From the NCBI GenBank assembly GCA_944472135.2, contig OX235270.1, positions 138,461,632 through 138,525,631 on the forward strand: DNA of 64,000 nt. Reading direction: 5' to 3'. Of the stretch, positions 57,801-64,000 are shown in pieces. How positions within the stretch are numbered: position 1 is the stretch's first letter; each line of letters starts with the position of its first letter. A program made the translations under genes and the position numbers. The stretch is from Trichobilharzia regenti. Lineage: Eukaryota; Platyhelminthes; Trematoda; Strigeidida; Schistosomatidae. The notes below the pieces were generated by a model. The model did no database searches. It worked only from the letters and a program-made list of their open reading frames with translations, and was not told the DNA's origin.

Positions 57801-58164
57801 AGACAGGAAACAGTGTGAAATGCTTAATCTCGATTTCAATGATAGTTACTATCGACTAGGCAACATGACAATAATCTCAAGGAGTAGGCACTAAACTTTG
57901 ACATGTCAACAGACATGGGAGATTTCATTCCTATCCAATCAGCCAATAGGAAAAGCAAGAAATATCTTAAAGACTTCATGATAATGATTTGTACGGCACT
58001 GATGAGCGCTGTAATGAGATGGAAAATAATTTCGGAAGCTTTATTTATAGCTATTACTATTATTACTGATACTACTAATAACACTAGTAAGTAAGTAAAT
58101 CTCATCATTTTTTCAATAAAAAGAGTTAAGTAAACTGAAATCCAGTTTGGAAATAAGAAAAGGT
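57801..58164. other. Intronic sequence, nothing recognised
   Basis: The 118-codon minus-strand frame at 57836-58192 is hydrophobic and rich in Ile, Leu and Ser. It has no family likeness or splice context, and I do not call it a gene. Confidence 0.45.
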
Positions 58165-59480
58165 ACTTGATGATTGGAAGAAAGGCTACCACGTAAAAAT
58201 GCCAATGAACGGCGACCTAGGTCCCTGCAGGAATGGCATGCAATAATGCTCTTCTATATGCCTAGAAAAATAATAATTCACGTCATACTGAAGGGACAAA
58301 AGAGGTCAAATTCCGACTGGAACAAGCTGGAGTCAGGGAAAGTAAATCACAAGCTGATCAAATTGCAACCCTACCCATCATCATCAAACACAGCATAGAA
58401 TGACAGTCAACTTCTTCGACTTTGAAAAGGCCTTCCACAGCATTGAATGCGAAGTAATTCGGTAACTACTCCAACACTATGGCGTTCAGTGCAACAAACC
58501 TTTATCAACCCCCTTCAACAGCTACGTGACAGATGAACGTGTTGAGTAACCAACAACGGAAAACTCAGTGACGTCTCTAAGGTGAAGACAGGAGTAGAAC
58601 AAGGCTGTCCAATGCCATTGACGGTAATCCTCATTCTGATGGAATGGATTATACAGGTGGTTGCTGGGAGAAGAAATGATTAAAGACAGGAATACGATAG
58701 ACCGATAAGAAGACTCTAGAAGATCTTTAATTCAAGGATGATTTATCTCTAAAGTCACACAAACTCTAATATTTACAGCCAAAAACCAACAAACTGGCAG
58801 AACAGGCTGGCTGCAAAGGCACAACTTCAAGTGGACATGGAGAAGATGGAATTGATGAAAATATCCACGAATTAATAACAGTGAGCACCAATCACCACCA
58901 ACGGAAGAAACTTTAATGATGTCATCACTTCCTTCGCTTGTCTAGGAAGCATCATTTCAACTACAGGCAAACGAAACGCATGAGAATGTCAAATCCAGCC
59001 ATGATCGGAAAGGCGAGACAGGCCTTCATCACTCTGAAATCAGTTTGCCATTCTGTTCTGCTTAGCTTAAAGAACTAAATTCGGATTTTCAAAACCAGTC
59101 AATTCTTCCATATGGGTCGGAAACGTAACCAGGTTATAACAAAATTCTGTGAACATCAGCCTTCTCCCCTTATTGAAGATCAAGTGACCAGAAAGAATTA
59201 GTAACAAGAAACTCTTGGAGCTAGCCAACGATGAACCTATTGCTCAGCAGATAATCTGGAGAAAATGGAGATGGATTGGATACTCTGTCAAGTAGAACAC
59301 GACTGGGAAATAACCAAATGGGCATCTGAGTTTGGCAAGGAGTGGGGGAGTGGGGGAAGATGAATGACTATGTGTGATCGTGATGCCATCTGAAGAGACT
59401 ACAGAGAACAGGATAACATGGAGATATGTTGTTGACGTCCTGTTTTCCACCTGGAATTCACGGGAACCATAAAAATTAAA
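58165..59480 (+). pseudogene. RTE-type LINE, reverse transcriptase and 3' end
   Basis: It starts near GCTACCACGTAAAAATGCCA (LPKKGDL region) and includes motif A as FFDFEKAFHSI at about 58411. The GVEQGCPM segment follows (AGTAGAACAAGGCTGTCCAA), then a damaged catalytic box near 58730 (TTCAAGGATGATTTATCTCT), CFAYLGSII-like and IKWPERISNKKL-like segments, and the tail. Stops and shifts are frequent. It is the second most complete RTE copy here. Confidence 0.85.
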
Positions 59481-60049
59481 ACCTCAAGCCAATAAAGATT
59501 AATATTCGAAATGATTAGAGAAATTTCGTTACATTTCTTTTTAATTAACCTTATTGTTTTGTTATTTCATTATTCTGTCAGTTATTTCATTTACGAGAGA
59601 GACAAAGAAATGAATCTACCCTGTTGATTATACATTAATGAATTTTGTTTCCGGTATTTCTGCCTACTCACTTCTTTCTGTTATTTTTTGTTTCATGATT
59701 GTAAGCATTATTATCCGTATTACTATTCTGAGTTGTAATCAATAACAGAACTTGTCAGATGTGCCCACCATTCGGTTAAACATTGATTACTCATATATCG
59801 TTGTATTATAATTGTTATTATTGTTGTTGCTGTTGTTCTTGTTGGTATTACTGATAGTAATGTTAAGGTCTTGTTTAAAGACAGGTTACAAATGGGTAAA
59901 CAATTTGTTTACATAATTTTCTCCTTTCTTAGACTAGTGATTTTCATTTTATTGTAATGAATAAAAACTGTGAAAGGACATAATAGTAGAAATTGTGTTG
60001 ATAGCAAAAAGAAGGAAGTGATAGGATTTACATTGTGGAATAATTAATG
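59481..60049. other. Intronic AT-rich sequence, nothing recognised
   Basis: Contains a (TTG)n-like stretch near 59815-59845. Confidence 0.5.
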
Positions 60050-60960
60050 TATTTAAGGTTGAGTATTGTTGTAGAGTGTGTGCGCCTCTTCTTGATATAA
60101 CGTGGTTGACATTTTCTGGCTAACTGTGTCCTCGTTTCACCAGAAACTTCCATCCCTACAATAGCACCTCACCTTCCGACCCACAATAAACTCGTTTTCT
60201 ACCATTCCGATCAACCTGCTGACGTATAATGTCAATTGAACTCGTCCTCAACGTATGTAGAATCCACCTGCATTTTCTCTGTATATTTTTCTAGGGGTAT
60301 AAGCCCCTGATGGTTTCTCTATCTTAGTTCCTTGTTACTTATCCTTCCTTGTCAGCCATCTGATCTGCAGTCTCCGGCCATGGCAACCGTCAATGAAAGT
60401 CTGCATTAGGCTGTTTGGTGACACCCATGCCAAACCTCTGAACGATACAGAAACACTCATTGACTACACATTAGTGTTGCAAATTTATATCTTCTTCCTT
60501 ATACGGAGTGCAGTAGACTTCTACATTTCTTGACCTGACATCCTCATATGAGCCGGGTTTAACTGGGATGACACTGACAGAGTTGGGTAAGTGAAATAGG
60601 CAACTTCCTTTTCGACTACTCCCGTTGACAGCAGCTGGTGTTTGTTGTTCTCAACTGTGGATCTCCATCGTCCCTATTTTCTCCATGTTCACCTGAAATC
60701 CTGTCTTTGCTGCTGCTACCGACAACTTGTTTATGGGACACCAGATAAAAATCATCCATGAAATTTAGATCCTTCATGGTCTTTTTGGATATCCGATGTA
60801 TTTCCATTTTTTTAATCCCCAAGGGCTGTTGAATGATCCAGTATACCACAATCAGGAATACGATTGCTGATAGTAGGCAGTCTTGTCTTACTCGTGTCTT
60901 CACCATAAATGCCTCGATGTATTACTTGGCATGCGGCACTCCATAGTGTTAAAGCAGCCT
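60050..60960 (-). pseudogene. RTE-type LINE, reverse transcriptase and 3' end
   Basis: The minus-strand frame 60616-60906 encodes VKTRVRQDCLLSAIVFLIVV then DLNFMDDFYLVSHK, that is, the GVRQGC motif and the catalytic box as FMDD. Downstream are the SSSKDRISGEHGENRDDGD segment and, at 60110-60560, the C-terminal part and tail in broken frames. No upstream palm is seen. Confidence 0.85.
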
Positions 60961-61624
60961 ATAAATTACATAAGCGTGTATAAATGTTCATATATTCGTC
61001 ATCTAAACATTGATTTTTTGAGTATCGTTGTTAACATAACAGTAGTTTCGGCTGTGACAAGTCTAATGAAGGTTAATTAGGAAGTATAAAGGAAGTATAG
61101 TATAAATTTCACATCCTACTATGAAAAAATGATTAAATCTATGTTAAACCATGCTTTTGTTTAAAATAACTGAAGAAAAATAGTAAAATTTCAAGGTTAC
61201 AGGATAAATAATGCATTAGTTTGTTGACATGGTGATTTAAATGTGTTCTGTGTGTCTATAAAATAAGTAATGATAATATAATGTCTATATTTGTCAAAGA
61301 TAATTTACATTGTTCTTCCTGTTCATTTGAAGCAAAGACTTTAAAATACTTCAGGTCATATTTTCAGTACAATTTGAATTGACTAGAAAAAACGGGGTCT
61401 GTTTAACTGTTTCGTAAAATAAGTATAAGTACAACTCAAAAAAGTGTGGTAATTTATTTAAACCTTTATCAAGTGTACACTATGAGTATCACAGATTGTT
61501 ATTCACCTGATGAGCGGCGGTTAACGTTGAAATGAAAATCTGAGTTACGGCAGAATCCGCACCAGCCTATGATCCATGCAGTTGGCCGATCCATCTGCGA
61601 AGGATTCCTGTCAACCAGACTATT
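60961..61624. other. Intronic AT-rich sequence, nothing recognised
   Basis: No feature seen. CACCTGATGAGCGGCGG near 61507 recalls a hammerhead core, but no matching CGAAA or stem I follows. Confidence 0.5.
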
Positions 61625-61995
61625 ATATTAATAATTTTATTATTCCCCTGGATTCTGAGTTCTCTGTAGTTTCCTCCAACTGGCCCCACGACTGCCCATT
61701 AGCTTTCATCTCATCGTCACATGATCGCCTCCATTTCAACCTCGGACCCATACCCAACTCGTCATTCCCCCTTGGGTTCTACTGGGGCGATGACCTGAGC
61801 TACGATGATCTCTTCATCGTTTGACTTATCCACACCCATTATCTTCGGCATATTTGCTGAGCAATATGTTCTTGGTTGTTCTGCTTCCAAAGCTGGCTAG
61901 TTTTGTGATAATAGACTGTTGACTGATACTATATTTCACAGTGATCCTATCCTGGCACTTGTCAAAGACATGCGGAGTCAGTCGGCACACATCAA
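61625..61995 (-). pseudogene. RTE-type LINE 3' end
   Basis: The plus strand has the reversed tail (CCCCTGGATTCTGAGTTCTC), AGCTTTCATCTCATCGTCAC, and GGGTTCTACTGGGGCGATGA. About 370 bp, 5'-truncated. Confidence 0.75.
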
Positions 61996-62489
61996 AATCC
62001 TATCCTTTATTCTTAACAGATTGACAGTCCCACAGTCGATGACAGTGACTGCGGTGAAGTGGTGATCTGCTTAACAACTGCATCTTAGCTTATCTAATAC
62101 AGCGCCAAGGTGGCCTAGCTGAAAAAATGCCGTTTTAAATCTTGCTTTAACCGAGATTTTCATTGTACCTTCGGTCATCATCCATTAGTAGTCTGCCGAA
62201 CACAAGCAATACCTCATAAAATCTCACTACAATTTCTTATAAGGATCATAGGTCAAGTAGACAAAATGATGAATTGTTAAGTACCATTAATAAGGATTTA
62301 TAAGCCAATGGATGATTGATAATATATTTTTCTACAGGTCTAACAGAACTTTTCAACAATTACTTGAAGTAGTCGCAATGGAGAACGCTTGAGGATACAG
62401 GAAAAGGGAAGAAACACCCCACTGGTAATACAAGCGTTAGATTATGAATGTTTATTGGCATTAGAACTAATTTCAACCAAGGTTTTGTC
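61996..62489. other. Intronic sequence, nothing recognised
   Basis: No feature seen. Confidence 0.5.
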
Positions 62490-63060
62490 TCAAATCAACA
62501 TCAGTTAGAGATAACTGAAAACCAGGGATCTGTGGTTAGCTGTTTTGTCCTATCTTTTGGGACTCTTTAGTAGTATGCAGCTATAACCTCATGCGCCGGC
62601 GGTACAGCGGTAAGGCCGCTCTCCAACCATGCACATGGTCCGGTATTCGACCCCCCGCCACAGACTCACTCCTTTACCGCGCCAAGCCAGAAATAAACCT
62701 GTTGAAGAGGAAAGGTTGGGAATGAGGCTAGCAACCCCATACTGTAAAATAAAAACACTGCTACAGAAACTTCAAGCCACTAGCTTGAGGCCTTATGTTC
62801 CACTGGGAACGTGAAGGAAAAAAAGTAGTATGCACCTATAACCTCACCAAGAATTAAACTTGAAACCTTCAGGTAACGAAACAAAGATCTTTAACCATAC
62901 AGTCATCGAATTCCTGTCCTGATGGCTGTATGGTCAACGAGCCTTGTATCGTAACCTGAAAGTCCCGGGTTCGATTCCTAGAAGGGCCACTGAAGAGTCG
63001 CAAAATAGGACAAAATCGCCATCCAGTACTCCATTGTTTATCAATTATCACCAACTGTGG
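62490..63060. repeat. Head-to-head hammerhead repeat pair split by a SINE
   Basis: The left minus half carries a decayed hammerhead at 62530-62577 (core CTAAAGAG, CAAAAC). After a SINE at 62592-62823 the minus copy resumes, and a plus copy follows with A-box near 62926, B-box GGGTTCGATTCC near 62968 and a hammerhead at 62985-63030 (core CTGAAGAG, CAAAAT). Both ribozymes look inactive. Confidence 0.7.
62592..62823 (+). repeat. tRNA-headed SINE, family A, with 23-bp target duplication
   Basis: Flanking copies of AGTAGTATGCAGCTATAACC.. at 62569-62591 and 62824-62846 differ at one base. Head: GGCGGTACAGCGGTAAGGCC and GGTCCGGTATTCGACCCCC. Tail: GCCTTATGTTCCACTGGGAA then an A-rich end. The long duplication is typical of LINE-driven insertion. 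Confidence 0.9.
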
Positions 63061-63404
63061 TTGGTTCTTGGCAAAGTCTATACTGACGTATTACTTAGGA
63101 TTTTTGAAATAACTAATTCTATGTTAGCTGTGATAATACCGATCTAGGATACCTTAAGCACTTATCATTGATTCCTTTACAAAAGATTAACTAACCCCTA
63201 CAATATGCTGAGCCATTACGGATTAGACACTTGGCACGTACATACTTTAACGGTTTGAAAGGAAACCTGTTTGACAGAGCGGTTCGTAGTGAACTAGTCA
63301 TTCACTCCACTGAAATAACAATATCCACTGAACACTAATCATTACTCTAATAACAAATTAAGATTGAAATCTGAAAAAAAAAATTTTTAATGGATATTAC
63401 TCAC
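63061..63404. other. Intron start, nothing recognised
   Basis: This is the intron just downstream (minus strand) of the NtA-like exon, with the GTGAGT donor at its right end. No repeat recognised. Confidence 0.5.
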
Positions 63405-64000
63405 CACTACGAAACTCCTTGTTTTGATTAGATTTTATTGGTAAGGATGATCTGGCTGGTGGTAATGATACTGGGGTAACAGGTAACTTGAACACCCCAC
63501 CAGGTAGTAGAGTTAATTCTTTCTGACTCCCATCAATACGCCCATCATTATTCTCCAGTGAATAAGTAATCCATTCATATCGTTTACCTCTTTCTAAATT
63601 AGGCAAACACTCATCCGCATTTCTGTTATTATTATTAGCATTACTAATCCCATCACTGCTTATTGGTGTATCTCTTGACTGAATCTTATTCACATGAACT
63701 AATTCATTTAGATGGATTTGTTGAACACTACCAACTGGTTGTCGTAGAATTTTTGTGATTTTAACAAAAGCATTTAAATTATCATAATTTTTACCATCAT
63801 TATTATTTAATATTACGCCTTTATCGATTTGTATAATTTCACCTTCAAATCTATACGTATTTTTTGAATTTGATAATGCTATCAACTGTTCACGACTTAA
63901 ACAAATCCATGTAGATGCTGTAGTCTGTTGATTTGTAACAATTAGGCTGATAAAACTAAAGATAACAGTAATATATGCAGTGTATAACACAATAGATGAT
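63405..64000 (-). CDS. Agrin-like protein, signal peptide and NtA/NTR-like exon (5' partial)
   Basis: Open on the minus strand from the window edge to the donor GTGAGT (63404-63399), ending in phase 1. The sequence at 63988-63990 is GTG, and the frame stays open beyond it (SSIV...), so the true start Met lies outside the window. The first 30 or so residues (VLYTAYITVIFSFISLIVTN) form a hydrophobic signal peptide. A domain of about 130 residues follows: a first Cys (WICLSREQ), beta-strand-like YRFEGEIIQI, NAFVKITKILRQPVG, then ECLPNLERGKRYEWITYSL and KELTLLPGGVFKLP. Order and spacing resemble the NtA domain of agrin, an NTR/OB-type fold that binds laminin in vertebrates. Identity is low, so laminin binding is not claimed. 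An Asn-rich insert lies near the middle. Followed by a follistatin-like exon, which supports the agrin-like reading. Alternative: another NTR-domain secreted protein. Confidence 0.7.

Larger units (their letters stand above)
21422..63404 (-). other. Very large intron of the agrin-like gene, about 42 kb
   Basis: This runs from the GTGAGT donor at 63404-63399 to the AG acceptor at 21423-21422. The flanking exons join in frame through an Asp codon. I found no convincing additional exon inside, but a short one could be missed. Nearly all recognisable content is transposon-derived. Confidence 0.65.

Noticed and set aside
57836..58192. 118-codon hydrophobic minus-strand frame as a membrane protein
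   Set aside because: AT-rich composition alone yields Ile/Leu-rich frames. No related motif or exon signal is seen.
61500..61550. Hammerhead core CTGATGAGCGGCGG
   Set aside because: Only the first core box is present. No CGAAA box, no stem I partner and no cleavage triplet at the right distance.
1..64000. CRISPR array, operons or bacterial genes
   Set aside because: No spaced direct repeats, no ribosome binding sites and no long uninterrupted genes. All coding evidence is eukaryotic.
1..64000. LTR retrotransposon with gag-pol
   Set aside because: No direct long terminal repeats, protease or integrase motifs seen. All reverse transcriptase remnants fit LINE or Penelope-like types.

Overview
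This is an AT-rich animal genomic window, almost certainly from a blood fluke (Schistosomatidae, probably Schistosoma). That is an inference. It rests on the dense mixture of RTE-type LINE remnants, Penelope-like GIY-YIG endonuclease fragments, tRNA-headed SINEs and many Sm-alpha-like repeats that carry a hammerhead ribozyme fold. I see no bacterial, viral or organellar genes.

Only one host gene is visible. It lies on the minus strand and runs through the whole window. Three exons are supported: a signal-peptide plus NtA/NTR-like exon (63405-64000, running off the right edge), an exon encoding one complete 10-cysteine follistatin-type (EGF-like plus Kazal) module (21131-21421), and an exon with a low-complexity linker followed by one 6-cysteine Kazal domain (11505-11909). 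All observed junctions are phase 1, with GTGAGT or GTAAGT donors and good acceptors. The order NtA-like, follistatin-like, Kazal is that of the N-terminal half of agrin, a secreted extracellular-matrix proteoglycan. The introns are at least 11.5 kb, 9.2 kb and about 42 kb.

The rest of the window is intron filled with interspersed repeats. (1) At least 15 RTE-type LINE fragments lie on both strands, most of them 3' ends; those at 12.1-13.0 and 19.5-20.4 kb share the same 4-bp lesion in the catalytic FADD box. (2) LINE remnants of other kinds occur, including a Jockey/CR1-like reverse transcriptase at 46.8-48.1 kb. (3) Penelope-like endonuclease remnants lie at 31, 37.5 and 43 kb; the last two sit inside large palindromes, and the 37-kb one has arms identical over 442 bp. 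(4) There are about 20 copies or half-copies of a tRNA-like plus hammerhead repeat, often as head-to-head inverted pairs; the best pair (56.5-57.1 kb) has 200-bp arms with only two differences and two ribozymes with a nearly intact core. (5) tRNA-headed SINEs occur with two alternative tails, one of which copies the 3' end of the RTE LINEs.

The layers can be ordered in time by nesting: a SINE with a 23-bp target duplication sits inside a hammerhead repeat (62.6 kb), a SINE with a 9-bp duplication sits inside the Jockey-like LINE (47.1 kb), and a hammerhead-repeat remnant sits inside one arm of a 15-kb inverted repeat. A pre-mRNA of the agrin-like gene would carry many long self-complementary stems and several ribozyme-like folds.
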